Shown piece by piece: positions 1 through 9,064 of a stretch of 64,000 nucleotides of DNA. Source of the stretch: Akkermansia muciniphila. GTDB lineage: Bacteria; Verrucomicrobiota; Verrucomicrobiia; Opitutales; Opitutaceae. The translations under genes were made by a program, and so were the position numbers. How positions within the stretch are numbered: position 1 is the first letter of the stretch; each line of letters opens with the position of its first letter. The stretch is from NCBI GenBank assembly GCA_945888375.1, contig CAMCZZ010000001.1, positions 62,001-126,000 on the forward strand, given 5' to 3'. The notes under the pieces are model-generated. The model ran no database searches. It saw nothing but the letters and a program-made list of their open reading frames with translations, and was not told where the DNA came from.

Positions 1-2533
1 GCACGAACGTCGCCCACGAGCCCCACGAGCGATCCCCCGCCCGCTTCCGCCGCTGGATCGTGTGCGGGACGGCGCCATAGTCGATGCCGGCCGGCCGGGT
101 GATCTCGAACTGGATCTTATCGCCCGCCGTGATACCGGCCAACGTGCTCTTCACGTAGTAGGCCTTGCCCAGCCAGGTCGTCACCACCAGGGGCACCGGC
201 GTCGACGTCGTGAAGCGAAACACCAGGGCCTCCTTCTGGACCACGCGGCCGCCCTGATCGGCCGCCTGCACCACCACGCGGTGGTTCCCCTCCACCGCCG
301 GCAGGATTACGGTGTCGGCGTAGCTGAAGGCCCCCTGCAGCGGCAGCGCGCGCCGTAGGTGCTCGGTCGTCGCGCCCGTCGCCTCAACGACCGAAAAGGC
401 CCGGACCTCGACCAGGTCGTCCTGGTTATCCGCCACAGCCAGATCCAGCGACATCGAGCCGCTGGTCGGCACCGAGGCTCCATTGGCCGGGCTGGTCAGC
501 GTGATCTGCGGAGCCCGCGCCAGGCCGGCCGGGAGCGAGTAGATGACGTCGGAATAGACGTCCGCTCCCTGCAGACCGGCCGCCTCGGCCGTGACCGGAT
601 CGTAGACGGCGGAGGCCGACGAGGCCGCGAAGCGAAACACCCCTGGCGTCTGCTTGAGCAACAGGTCCGCGAAGTCGGCGTGCGTCAGCTCGCTGAGCCG
701 CGATCTCGGCAGCACGTAGGCCTGGTGGCGGTTCCATGCCGCCGGGAAGGACACCGTCCCGCCGAAGGTGCCAAAATCCAGCGCCTTCGTGCCCAGACGC
801 GCGCGCAGGATCGCCACGTCGTAGACCCCGGCCGAGACCGGCGCGACGTCCACCACCGAGCAGACCTCGACCCACTCCAGGTTTCCGTTCGCGCGGATCG
901 TTCCGCTGCCCGGATCTATCGCCACCAGCACGAGGAGCAGCTCGTCGTTGCGGCCCGTCAGATCGACGCCCGTTCCCGTGGCCTCGCGCAGTAGGTTGGC
1001 ATCGATGGTCGGGTCGAAGGTCGGCCCGATCCCGCCGCCGAGCGTGGAGATCAGCGCCAGCCGGACCACGCCGTCATCAAAGGCCAGCGCGTTAACCAAG
1101 GTCGCCGGGCAAGCGAAGCCGAATTGAGAGCCGATGGAGGTGAAGTCTGTCCCCCCGTCCCAGTCCACGCCCGAGTAGAAAACCTCGACCCTCTCCCAGG
1201 TCGGCTCCGGGCGCACCGCGAGCAGGCTGATCCATGGGCCGCCCTCGCCGTCGAAGGGCAACGTGATGAGCTGAAATTCGTCCAGCGGCCCGATGGCCTC
1301 GGGCTCCGGATCCGCGATGGCGTAGCCGGGCAGATAGCCCTCTGGCACCGCGCCCGGATCGCTCTCCCATTCCAGCGTCACCGGTCCGGTCGGCCCGACC
1401 AGGCGGCCGGTGCAGCGGCAGAGCAGCACCACGCCCGCGCCGCCCGGCTCCGGGTCCACGTCGAGCTTGAACCAGTCGCCCGGCCGGATCGGCGTCCCGG
1501 AGGGGTTCACCGCCCGCGCCCGCCGGACCTTGATCGAGCCCTTCAGGATAACGCGACCCGCCCGGCGCAGCTCGGCCGCGCCCTGCGCCCGCGCCGCGCT
1601 CCGGATCGTCACCTGCTTGCGGCTCAGCTTCCGCACCGTGGGCCGGCCCTGCTGGCGAAGCAGCGCGAGGTCGTCGACCTTCTCGGCCGAGTCCGCGTAG
1701 GCGTAGTCCCGGTCGGAGAAGTCCACCGAGATCCCGGTCGCCAGCTCGTCCACCGCCGCCGCCCCCAGATCGAGCTCCGCCACCAGGGCGTTGGCATCGA
1801 GCGTGGTGACGGCGCCGGCCGGTCCGGTCTCGGTCCAGCGGCCCACCTCGACCAGGCCGGTCGAGCCGAGGCGAAACCACAGGTCGCCCGGTGCCCCCAG
1901 ATCGAGCAGCAGCGAGCGCGCGGCCGCCTGGGAGGTCCAGAGCGCGGAGCAGTCCGCCAGCGCCCGCACCGTGGCGTCGGCCTGGATCGCGGCCGCCAGG
2001 CTTTGCCAGCCGGCGCCGTCGAGCGACGCCGAGGGCAGATTCAGACCGTGCCAGGCGGTGAGGACCTCGGCCGCGCTCGCCACCGGGTTGGCCTGCTGCA
2101 CGGCATCCAGCTCCGCCGCCGCGCCCGTGACGACGCTCTGCTGCGGCGAGCGCCTAACGATGAATTCCAGGTTGGGCGCGCTGCCCACCGCCGTGCCGAA
2201 GAAGAAGTCGACCAGCACGAAGTAGCACACGCCCGCGTAGGGCGGCGTGTCCGGCGCCAGCGCGGTCAACACGGCGTCGGCCGTCTGCGTCTCCGTGCCC
2301 CAGTAGAAACGCAGGACCCCGCTCCGCGCCCCGGCCCGCGTGTCCACGATGTCCGTGTAGCCAAACGCATTCGCGGATGAGCGCAGGAGCGGCGAGGTGG
2401 GCTTGTAGAAATACTTCCCGCCCAGGACGACCGCGACGAGCGCGTCCACCGGCCCCACGCAGATCGCGCCCGCGAGGGTGGCGTAGTAGTTGTCCTGTTT
2501 GGAGGCGTTGCCGCTTTTGCCGGAGGAGCCCAT
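1..2533 (-). CDS. tail tip / baseplate receptor-binding protein (partial, C-terminus off window)
   Basis: A minus-strand reading frame starts at ATG 2533, just after the stop of the preceding small gene, and stays open for 844 codons to the window edge. The protein is large, acidic and beta-rich. It lacks a signal peptide. A stretch around residues 665-760 (LTSPANGASVP and following) resembles an Ig-like or fibronectin-type module. It follows the tape measure, the DUF2163-like hub and the NlpC/P60 gene. In gene transfer agents and lambda-like siphophages that place is held by the large tail-tip or host-specificity protein. The function is inferred from position, size and fold character only. 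Confidence 0.72.
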   Translation of the reverse strand, partial: MGSSGKSGNASKQDNYYATLAGAICVGPVDALVAVVLGGKYFYKPTSPLLRSSANAFGYTDIVDTRAGARSGVLRFYWGTETQTADAVLTALAPDTPPYAGVCYFVLVDFFFGTAVGSAPNLEFIVRRSPQQSVVTGAAAELDAVQQANPVASAAEVLTAWHGLNLPSASLDGAGWQSLAAAIQADATVRALADCSALWTSQAAARSLLLDLGAPGDLWFRLGSTGLVEVGRWTETGPAGAVTTLDANALVAELDLGAAAVDELATGISVDFSDRDYAYADSAEKVDDLALLRQQGRPTVRKLSRKQVTIRSAARAQGAAELRRAGRVILKGSIKVRRARAVNPSGTPIRPGDWFKLDVDPEPGGAGVVLLCRCTGRLVGPTGPVTLEWESDPGAVPEGYLPGYAIADPEPEAIGPLDEFQLITLPFDGEGGPWISLLAVRPEPTWERVEVFYSGVDWDGGTDFTSIGSQFGFACPATLVNALAFDDGVVRLALISTLGGGIGPTFDPTIDANLLREATGTGVDLTGRNDELLLVLVAIDPGSGTIRANGNLEWVEVCSVVDVAPVSAGVYDVAILRARLGTKALDFGTFGGTVSFPAAWNRHQAYVLPRSRLSELTHADFADLLLKQTPGVFRFAASSASAVYDPVTAEAAGLQGADVYSDVIYSLPAGLARAPQITLTSPANGASVPTSGSMSLDLAVADNQDDLVEVRAFSVVEATGATTEHLRRALPLQGAFSYADTVILPAVEGNHRVVVQAADQGGRVVQKEALVFRFTTSTPVPLVVTTWLGKAYYVKSTLAGITAGDKIQFEITRPAGIDYGAVPHTIQRRKRAGDRSWGSWATFV

Positions 2534-2536
2534 GGT

Positions 2537-2731
2537 TCAGCCTTTTTTGCCGCCGCTGGAGGGCGCGGGATACGTCGACCATTTCAGCACCGGCGTGATC
2601 CAGCGCACCGCGATCTTCCGCTCGCCGGTGAAGAGCGGCAACGGCACCGCCTGCTGGGCCGTGGCGAGGCTCTCCGGTGCGGTCGGCACGTCGGCCAGTT
2701 CGGCGGGCTGTTGCTTGGGCGTGGAGGCCAT
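2537..2731 (-). CDS. small phage protein of unknown function
   Basis: This 64-residue protein lies between the NlpC/P60 gene and the tail-tip gene, and its stop is 3 nt before the next ATG. It has a disordered N-terminal half rich in Ala, Pro and Gln and a basic C-terminus (PAPSSGGKKG). I recognise no domain. Small linker proteins are common at this point in tail operons. The tight stop-start spacing is the main reason for accepting it. Confidence 0.6.
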   Translation of the reverse strand: MASTPKQQPAELADVPTAPESLATAQQAVPLPLFTGERKIAVRWITPVLKWSTYPAPSSGGKKG

Positions 2732-2737
2732 GGGGAA

Positions 2738-2765
2738 GGAGCGAGGAGCTAGGAGCGAGGAGCTA
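2738..2765. repeat. two perfect 14-bp tandem repeats at a gene junction
   Basis: The 14-bp unit ggagcgaggagcta occurs twice back to back. It overlaps the stop codon of the NlpC/P60 gene and fills the gap to the next start. Comparable short-period repeats occur in other gaps of this late operon. Confidence 0.85.
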
Positions 2766-3239
2766 GGAGGCCAGAGGGCGGAAGATGCCGGTGAGCCGTT
2801 TGGTCGCGTCGGCGTCGACGAGCGAGCGCACCCCGGCCACCCGGCCGCTCCAGACCTCCAGCAGCCAGGCGCCCGGCAACACCAGGGCGACGTGGTGGGA
2901 GCACAGGCCGAGGCGGTGCGTGGTGATGTCGCCGGGCAGGAGCGCGCCGACCGCGACCGGCGAGATCTCGGCGAACTTCTCCGGCCGCGCCCGCAGCCAG
3001 GGCAGGATCACCTCGACGCGCGAATGCCGCGCGTGTCCGGCCTGTCCGGTCGGGAAGTTTTCGCCGAGCGACCAGCCGGCCTCCGCCAGCACGCCGACCA
3101 CCAGGCCGTGGCACGAGACGCCGCCCCGCGGGCCGCAGACGATGCCGTTGTGCGCGAAGGGCGTCCCCAGCCAGGCCTGCCCGGCGGCGGCGAGGGCGGC
3201 GAGGCGTTCCGAGGTGGTGAAGTAGGCGGTGGCGGGCAT
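2763..3239 (-). CDS. NlpC/P60-family tail peptidase
   Basis: A 158-residue cell-wall amidase/peptidase of the kind attached to siphophage and gene-transfer-agent tails, where it opens peptidoglycan during entry. The papain-like signature is visible: Cys43 in VSCHGLV is the likely nucleophile and His115/His116 in SHHVAL the likely base. The start at 3239 follows the stop of the DUF2163-like gene in the context TAA-CC-ATG. A longer in-frame opening reading extends upstream but is antisense-like sequence inside the neighbouring gene. There is no signal peptide, as expected for a virion-borne enzyme. Confidence 0.82.
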   Translation of the reverse strand: MPATAYFTTSERLAALAAAGQAWLGTPFAHNGIVCGPRGGVSCHGLVVGVLAEAGWSLGENFPTGQAGHARHSRVEVILPWLRARPEKFAEISPVAVGALLPGDITTHRLGLCSHHVALVLPGAWLLEVWSGRVAGVRSLVDADATKRLTGIFRPLAS

Positions 3240-3241
3240 GG

Positions 3242-5296
3242 TTATTTCTTCGCGACGGTGTCGGTCTTGCGGCGGATGTTGATGCTCGGATTGGTGGTCG
3301 GCAGGCCGGGGAAGCCCCGGTGTTTCGCCAGGTTGTTGAACTTGTCGCGGCAGGTGGCCGCCTTGCCGTCGCAGCCGGGGATGAGGCTCCACGTCTCCGT
3401 CGCGCTCGGCGCGGGCGAGAGCGGGGCCGAGAGGGTGATGGTCAGGGCACCGCCGACCGAGTTGGTCGAGGCGAGGATCGAGATCATCTGCGGCGCGGCC
3501 GAGCCGCGTGGGCGCACCACGTAGCCGCCCGCGAACCACTGCGCTGCCACCGGGGTGATGATGCCGCTCAGGCCGCTCAGGGCGTGGGTGTAGCCGTCCG
3601 CCTGCACCGCGCGGCTGGCCGTGTAGGTCCACGTCGCCCGGTTCAGGCCGCAGGCCTGGTCGAAGAGCGCGGCCGAGCAGGTGGGCTGCACCAGCCAGCG
3701 CGGGGCGGGCTGTTCGAGCTGCGTGCCAAAGCCGCCGACCGCGAGGGTGAGGATGGGGCCGGCCCACTTCGGCGAGCGCACCCGGCCGGTCCAGATCGGC
3801 GCGGCCGAGGTCAAAGCCCCGCCCGAGGGCACGCCCTCGTGGATGGTCAGGGTGAGCGGCGCCGGCGCGCGCTCCAGGCGGTAGCGGGCGAAGGGGCTGT
3901 CGGGCCAGTCGCGCAGGGTAACGGTGCATTCCGAGGCGTCGAGGTTCAGCCGCTCCTTCATCTCGCCGTGCTCGATGCGGGCCGGCGTGTAGGTCTGGCC
4001 CGAAAGGGTGAGGGCCGAGGCGTAGCTGGTGACGCGCCAGGTCTCCGTGCCGTCCGTGATGGCGTAGCACCAGGCCAGGCCGGCCAGCGGGCCGTGGTTC
4101 GTGCCGAGGGTCTCGCCGCTCGCGGTGCCGTATTCCGCCGGCAGCTCGCGCAGCTGGCAGGTCGCCGCCCACACGCCGGATTTATGTTTCAGCACCAGCT
4201 CCTGGCGCGCGAAGCGGACGAAGAGCAGAGGCTGCACGACGGTGTGCCAGGGCGCGGCGGCGAAGCCCAGGGCGGCGTCGAGGGTCACGACGTTGCCCGC
4301 GATGCCGGTGATTCGCCGGGCCGCCCATGAGCCGTCCGGGGAGCCGATCCACAGGTGGGCGTGGCCGAGCAGCGCGTCCGCGTCGTCGAGGGTCAACGTG
4401 GTGGCGGCCGAGGTGGCGGCGGCGGCCAGGCGGCAGGGGCTGGTCGCGGCCGGCGCCCAGAAGGGCGAGACGCCGCCGCCGCCGAGCTGCCAGTGATAGA
4501 TCAGGCGGGCGGCCTCCAGCGCATCGAGGTCGTGGGCCAGTTCGAGGGTGCGCGCCGGCACCTGCGGGTGGTGGGTCTCCGCCTCCTCGCGGCCGTAGCC
4601 TAGCTGGCGACGCGCCACGCGCACCTCGACCCCGCCGGCATTGGCCGAGGCGACGCGCACCGCGCAGGGCAGGAGCGGCCAGGCCGTGCCGTGCAGCGTG
4701 GGGCCGGTGGGCAGGCCGAGGCCAAAGGCGGAGATCGTTAGGGCGCGGTCCAGCGGCCCGTTCTCGATCCACTCCAGGGCGAGCTCGGCCAGTTCGTCGG
4801 TTGTCGCATCCGGCTCGGGCCAGTCCTTGAAGCGGCCCTGCAGCACCGGGCCGGTGAGTGACTCGGCGGTGAGGGTGTAGCCGCCGGGCCAGGTGTCCGT
4901 GAATAGTGCCGCGCGCGTGCCGTCCGGCTCCCATACCGCCCGCAGCAGGGCGTTCATGCGGCCGAGCACGATCACGCCGGTGGCGGGGGCGACTTCGGGC
5001 CAGAATGGGCAGAGGATGGGCTGTAGGGCGGTCTCGGTGCCGTCCACGCCCGGCTCGGTCCGGCCGAGGCCGAGCAGGCCGGCGCGGAAAGCGCGGCCGC
5101 CGGTCCGGGGCAGCACCGTTTTCCACTTCATCGCCACGGTGAAACCCGGCGCGAGCGGCCGGCGTTCCTCGCGCGCGGTCAGGCTGGTCACCTGGTCCGC
5201 CTTGGCCATGCACGAGACTTGCAAGGGCGACGCATCCGGCCCGGCGAGGAGCAGCAGGGCGGCGGTGGAGTCGGGCAGCGTGACGGGGAGGAGCAT
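3242..5296 (-). CDS. tail hub protein, DUF2163 / BR0599-like
   Basis: A 684-residue tail protein. The C-terminal part carries the cysteine-containing signature seen in BR0599-type phage proteins (GCDGKAATCRDKFNN, then a Phe-Pro-Gly-Leu-Pro segment). Upstream are beta-rich modules typical of baseplate hubs. It sits between the tape measure and an NlpC/P60 gene, the same order as the hub, peptidase and tip genes of gene transfer agents. Stop and start to the tape measure gene are separated by only 3 nt. It probably forms part of the distal tail hub through which the tape measure and DNA leave. The family call rests on the C-terminal motif and on synteny. Confidence 0.75.
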   Translation of the reverse strand: MLLPVTLPDSTAALLLLAGPDASPLQVSCMAKADQVTSLTAREERRPLAPGFTVAMKWKTVLPRTGGRAFRAGLLGLGRTEPGVDGTETALQPILCPFWPEVAPATGVIVLGRMNALLRAVWEPDGTRAALFTDTWPGGYTLTAESLTGPVLQGRFKDWPEPDATTDELAELALEWIENGPLDRALTISAFGLGLPTGPTLHGTAWPLLPCAVRVASANAGGVEVRVARRQLGYGREEAETHHPQVPARTLELAHDLDALEAARLIYHWQLGGGGVSPFWAPAATSPCRLAAAATSAATTLTLDDADALLGHAHLWIGSPDGSWAARRITGIAGNVVTLDAALGFAAAPWHTVVQPLLFVRFARQELVLKHKSGVWAATCQLRELPAEYGTASGETLGTNHGPLAGLAWCYAITDGTETWRVTSYASALTLSGQTYTPARIEHGEMKERLNLDASECTVTLRDWPDSPFARYRLERAPAPLTLTIHEGVPSGGALTSAAPIWTGRVRSPKWAGPILTLAVGGFGTQLEQPAPRWLVQPTCSAALFDQACGLNRATWTYTASRAVQADGYTHALSGLSGIITPVAAQWFAGGYVVRPRGSAAPQMISILASTNSVGGALTITLSAPLSPAPSATETWSLIPGCDGKAATCRDKFNNLAKHRGFPGLPTTNPSINIRRKTDTVAKK

Positions 5297-5299
5297 GGC

Positions 5300-7762
5300 C
5301 TAGAGTTCGTATTGGATCTGGCGGAGCAGATCGGTGACGAGGCGGCGGCCGGCGGGATCGGCGAGCGCCTGGCGCATGGCCTCGTTGGGGTCGAAGTGGA
5401 AGTGGTGGCTCATCGAGACAGCCGGTGCGGCGGCGGGCGCGGCGGATCCGCCGGCCGGGCCGGAGGCGAGATCGGGGACGGCGCCGGCGTTGATCGCATC
5501 GAGCACGCCGTGGCCGCCGACGCGCTGCACGGCGGCGGCCGTCATCACGTGCTCGCCGTTGGAGAGGCGGGCGAAGATCGAGTCGCTCGTGCCGGTGCCG
5601 GGGCCGCTCACCGCGCCGCCCTCGGCGAAGGTCAGGGCCGAGGTGAGGATGGCGGTCTTGGCCATGGCCGCCCCGCTCACCGCCGCGCCGCCGTAGGTCG
5701 CGATGCTGGCGGCGGTGGCGGCCGGCGCCCAGAGCGCGGTCGTGGCCAGGGCGATGGGCGCGAGGGCGGCGACCTGCGCCGCCTGCAGCGCCTTGCCGAA
5801 TACGGCCATGATGATCTGCTGCGTGATCCACTGCGCCACCATGCGCACGAAGCTCTGGATGATCGCCTGCAGCACGCTCGTGCCGATGTTGGCCAGGGCC
5901 TGCGTCCACGTCATGGTCTGGTTGATCAGGCCGGTGAGGGAGGAGCCGATGCCTTGTTCCAGCCCCTGGGCGATGCCCACCACGGCCTGCTGGGCGCGGT
6001 CGGCGGCGTCGGGGATCGAATTGAGGTATTCGACCAGGCCGGCGGTCGCACCCGCGCCGACCGATTGCGGGGCTAGGCCGGCTTGCGCGGCGCCGAGTTG
6101 GCCGTCCTTCGCGCGCAGGTCGTCGATCTGGCGCTGGCCCTCGGGCGTGGGATTGGCCGCCTGGTCCCGTTCCAGCTGGGCGATGCGCTCGGCGATGACC
6201 GCGCGCTCCTTCTCGAGCAGGCGCAACTTCTCCTGGTCGCGGGTCTGGTTGAGCAACAGCTTCGACTGGTCGAGCATGGCCAGGCCGGCGTCGGCCGAGG
6301 CCATGCGGCGGGAGAGTTCTTGCTGCCGCTCCTGTTCGCGGGTCTTGGCGCGGAGGGCGAGGCGCTCCGCCTCGGCCGCGTAGGTGCGCTCCAGCCAGGC
6401 CTCGTCTTCGTCCTGAGCCTTCTTGTCCTCCGCCGTCTGCTGGGCCTTGAGCGCGCGCAGGCGCTCGGCCTGGGCAAATAGTTGCGCGCCCACGTCCACC
6501 CGCGTCCGGGCGGCGGCCAGGCTGTCGTTCTCCTCCGCCGGCATGAGGCTCCGCAGCCGCAGGATTTCCGCCTCGGCGACCGCGATTTGATCCGCGACCG
6601 CGAGGGTGGCGGTGTGCTGGTCCAGCATCTTCGCATCGAGGGCGGCCTGAGCCTCGGCGATCTTGGCGCGGTCCGGGGCCTCCAGCGACGCACGGGCGGC
6701 GGCCTCGGCGGCCGGATCGGCCACCGGGCGGGGCGCGGCGGGGCGCGCCGACGAGGTGCCGGCGTTGTTCTCCGCCGCCATGCTTTCGAGCGCGGCGTTG
6801 ACGTCTCCGAGGCTGCCTTGGCCGCTTACCACCACCGCCACGCCGGCCGCCGCGTTGATCAGGTTTTGGAGACCGTTTTTGTAGCGGTCAAAGCCGTCGA
6901 CCACCGGGACGGCGAGCTTGGCCTTGATGATGGTCCACCGCCGGTCCAGCTCCTCCAGCTTCTGGTTCGCGTCGGCCAGCTGTTTGTTCACGCCGTCTTC
7001 CAGCGCCAGGCCGGAGGAGATCGCGTCGGCGCGCACGTTCTCCAGGCCGAGGGTGCCGAGTTCGCGCAGCTGGTTGATGAGGCGGCCGGTGCCCCGGCCC
7101 AGCAGCGTCTGCGCTGCGGCGGCCGAGCCCGCCGACTCCGCGTGGGCGGCAAGCGCCCGGCCGACCTCGGCCAGGGCCGCGTCCGGAGCCAGCTCGGTCA
7201 GCCGCTGCCAGTCCAGCCCCAGCGCGGCGAAGGCTTCCCGTGCCGGCGCGCTGCCCGACGCCGCCTCGGCGAGGGATTGCCGGAGCTTCAGCATGCTCTG
7301 GGCGACGGCGGCGGCCTTGATGCCCGCCGCGCCGAAGAAGGCGTTGAGCGCCTGGAGCGACGAGGTGGTGACATCGAGCTGCTCTGCCGTGTCCTGCAGC
7401 TCGTCGGCCTGGTTGAGCGCGGTGAAGAAACTGGTGGTGGCGGCGGCGGCCACGCCGAGGGTGGCCGCGACCGGCAAGGCGGATCCGTTCAAGCCCTGCA
7501 TGGCCGCGCCCACCGCCGGGATGTTTCGCACCAGCTCTCCCAGGGCGTTGGACAGCTTGTCGTCGCTGCCGATGGCGGCCAGGGCGGTGCGGGTTTTCAG
7601 GAGACCGGCTTCGAGTTCCTTGATCTTCGCCTTAGCCTCGTCGCTCGTGGCCCCCAGCGTCTTGAGCCGCACGATCTGGCGCTGGAAGTCCGCCTCCATG
7701 GCGCGCAGCTGCCCGAGCTGGGCTTCCACGCTGATCTTGATCTGGAGTTCGTTCGGGGCCAT
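5300..7762 (-). CDS. tail tape measure protein
   Basis: This 820-residue protein sets tail length and is ejected ahead of the DNA. The N-terminal 60 residues form a coiled coil. Hydrophobic Ala/Gly-rich stretches follow near residues 95-125 and 640-740, with long charged coiled coils around residues 370-560, the usual make-up of tape measures. The start at 7762 (protein beginning MAPNELQIK) is chosen because an alternative ATG at 7813 adds a basic, non-conserved-looking leader. The gene lies downstream of the frameshifted chaperones, as is standard in siphophage tails. Confidence 0.85.
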   Translation of the reverse strand: MAPNELQIKISVEAQLGQLRAMEADFQRQIVRLKTLGATSDEAKAKIKELEAGLLKTRTALAAIGSDDKLSNALGELVRNIPAVGAAMQGLNGSALPVAATLGVAAAATTSFFTALNQADELQDTAEQLDVTTSSLQALNAFFGAAGIKAAAVAQSMLKLRQSLAEAASGSAPAREAFAALGLDWQRLTELAPDAALAEVGRALAAHAESAGSAAAAQTLLGRGTGRLINQLRELGTLGLENVRADAISSGLALEDGVNKQLADANQKLEELDRRWTIIKAKLAVPVVDGFDRYKNGLQNLINAAAGVAVVVSGQGSLGDVNAALESMAAENNAGTSSARPAAPRPVADPAAEAAARASLEAPDRAKIAEAQAALDAKMLDQHTATLAVADQIAVAEAEILRLRSLMPAEENDSLAAARTRVDVGAQLFAQAERLRALKAQQTAEDKKAQDEDEAWLERTYAAEAERLALRAKTREQERQQELSRRMASADAGLAMLDQSKLLLNQTRDQEKLRLLEKERAVIAERIAQLERDQAANPTPEGQRQIDDLRAKDGQLGAAQAGLAPQSVGAGATAGLVEYLNSIPDAADRAQQAVVGIAQGLEQGIGSSLTGLINQTMTWTQALANIGTSVLQAIIQSFVRMVAQWITQQIIMAVFGKALQAAQVAALAPIALATTALWAPAATAASIATYGGAAVSGAAMAKTAILTSALTFAEGGAVSGPGTGTSDSIFARLSNGEHVMTAAAVQRVGGHGVLDAINAGAVPDLASGPAGGSAAPAAAPAVSMSHHFHFDPNEAMRQALADPAGRRLVTDLLRQIQYEL

Positions 7763-7773
7763 GGGTTGTTCAA

Positions 7774-7899
7774 ATGGGCGGCACGCTGTTTTTCTTCGGC
7801 ATCTTCGGGGCACTCGCCACCGGTCTGGTCGGCCCCTGTCTGCTCATTTCGCTGGTCGGTGTTTTTGTGCTGAGCCGGCCGCGTTGGGCGAAGTTCTAG
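7774..7899 (+). CDS. possible 41-residue hydrophobic peptide, antisense in the tail operon
   Basis: In the unusually wide gap (133 nt) between the chaperone and tape measure genes, the plus strand encodes a 41-residue peptide. It has one or two hydrophobic segments (MGGTLFFFGIFGALATGLVG, then CLLISLVGVFVL) and a basic C-terminus. No Shine-Dalgarno sequence or promoter is apparent. On the minus strand the same gap holds a 25-codon frame (7771-7848) ending just before the tape measure ATG. Either may be real, or neither. Confidence 0.25.
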   Translation: MGGTLFFFGIFGALATGLVGPCLLISLVGVFVLSRPRWAKF

Positions 7900-8213
7900 G
7901 CCGGGCGGGCCTTGGTCTTGCCGGCGGATCTGCGCCAGCGTTTTCCGGTTTGGCCGGCCTCATCCGGCGGGCGAGCGGCAGCTGCCAGTTCTCGGGCGAG
8001 GGTCTGGGCTCCGGGACCACCGGCGAAGGCGTGGTTCATCGTCACGAGCAGGCTCAGCTGGTCGCGGGCGCGGATGCGGTTGCGCTCGGCGATGAGGCGG
8101 CCGAGGCGCTCGGGGGTGAGGTCGAGGCATCGCTCGTAGTCGCCGCCGCAGAGGCCGAGGGCGGCGGCGTGCTCGACGAGGCGTTCGAGCCGAGCCCAAG
8201 CATCGCCACCATC
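7896..8213 (-). CDS. tail assembly chaperone T-domain, expressed by -1 frameshift
   Basis: This frame has no start of its own but has very high GC at third codon positions and encodes a sensible helical domain of 105 residues. It includes CLDLTPERLGRLIAERNRIR, close to the helical segment of tail chaperone T regions. It lies in the -1 frame relative to the upstream chaperone and overlaps its end. The two frames share a GGGG run at 8213-8216, where a glycyl-tRNA on GGG codon 114 can re-pair with GGG one base back. The predicted fusion is about 219 residues. In lambda-like tails the G and G-T proteins chaperone the tape measure. Confidence 0.75.
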   Translation of the reverse strand, partial: DGGDAWARLERLVEHAAALGLCGGDYERCLDLTPERLGRLIAERNRIRARDQLSLLVTMNHAFAGGPGAQTLARELAAAARPPDEAGQTGKRWRRSAGKTKARPA

Positions 8214-8554
8214 CCCAGCAGCCGCTGGGTCTCCCGCGCCATCTCGAAGGGCCTCACCATCGCCGCGAGTCGCGGGTCGCCCTCGGCCACCGCGCTCGCC
8301 TTCGGAAAATTTAGCTCGATGCAGCGTTTGTACAGCCCGCCGAAGCTCTCCGGCGTGAGCGTGTCCACCCAGTCGAGGGAGCGGCCGGTGCAGAGCGCGG
8401 CCAGATCCGGCCCGGCGACGGCGGCCAGGTGCGTGCAGAAGAGGTAGAGCTGGCGGATCGAGAGCCGCAGCAGCTGGACGGTCTCGCGCCGGCCATCGAG
8501 ATGCTCGACCTCGATGGGCGTGCCGTTGACCAGGGTGTGGGCGGGGGTGGACAT
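8054..8554 (-). CDS. tail assembly chaperone (G-like)
   Basis: The unshifted product is 166 residues. Residues 1-120 look like a folded domain (VEHLDGRRETVQLLRLSIRQ and following). The last 45 residues, downstream of the putative slip site, are low-complexity Ser/Ala/Thr/Pro, as expected where this frame overlaps the T frame. It lies between the fibre genes and the tape measure. It is probably made in excess over the frameshifted form and binds the tape measure before tail tube polymerisation. Confidence 0.78.
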   Translation of the reverse strand: MSTPAHTLVNGTPIEVEHLDGRRETVQLLRLSIRQLYLFCTHLAAVAGPDLAALCTGRSLDWVDTLTPESFGGLYKRCIELNFPKASAVAEGDPRLAAMVRPFEMARETQRLLGMVAMLGLGSNASSSTPPPSASAAATTSDASTSPPSASAASSPSATASAPATS

Positions 8555-8564
8555 GGGCGGCGCG

Positions 8565-9053
8565 TCAGAGTTGGGCGGCGCGGATGAAGATCGCGTCGGC
8601 CTGGGCGGACGTGATGCCGAGCATCTCGCCGAGCCGGGCGATCAGCGGGTGGTCGCGCTGGAATTCCAGGGCCTCGTCAAACTCGATCAGATCCGCCTCC
8701 GCCGTCAGCTGCGCGCGGATGGCGGCGCGGGTGAGGGCGGGATTGAATTCGAGCAGGGCGCGGAAGAGCTGCCGTCGCGATACTTCGGTCGGCACCACCA
8801 CCGGCGCGGCCGGCGGGGTGCGAGGGGTGGCCAGCGCGGCCGCCAGATCGGCGACGGAGGGCGTGGCGACGCCGGACCAGAAGGTGCGGCCGTCGCGGGC
8901 GACGTAGGAGTAGCCGTCCCAGCCGGTGATTTCCAAGGCGCCCACGGTGTGGGGCAGGAAGGAGAGATCGGGCGCGGGCGCGGTGTCGGCCCGGAGAGAC
9001 GCGCCGGAGAACAGGAGCGGGGCGAGGAGGAGGAGGGAGCGGATGTGTTTCAT
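8565..9053 (-). CDS. secreted fibre-associated protein of unknown function
   Basis: This 162-residue protein begins with a clear Sec signal peptide (MKHIRSLLLLAPLLFSGASL, cleavage near Ala-Asp). The start at 9053 is chosen because the signal peptide begins there. An upstream extension in the same frame lies inside the fibre gene. The C-terminal helical part (SRRQLFRALLEFNPALTRAA) resembles proteins that often follow phage fibre genes. A signal peptide in a virion-operon gene is odd, and the two neighbouring structural genes share it. Confidence 0.7.
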   Translation of the reverse strand: MKHIRSLLLLAPLLFSGASLRADTAPAPDLSFLPHTVGALEITGWDGYSYVARDGRTFWSGVATPSVADLAAALATPRTPPAAPVVVPTEVSRRQLFRALLEFNPALTRAAIRAQLTAEADLIEFDEALEFQRDHPLIARLGEMLGITSAQADAIFIRAAQL

Positions 9054-9064
9054 GGGGTGAAGGG

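Noticed and set aside
7763-7813. Longer tape measure start at 7,813
   Set aside because: It adds a basic 17-residue leader unlike tape measure N-termini and leaves no other explanation for the small frames in the gap.
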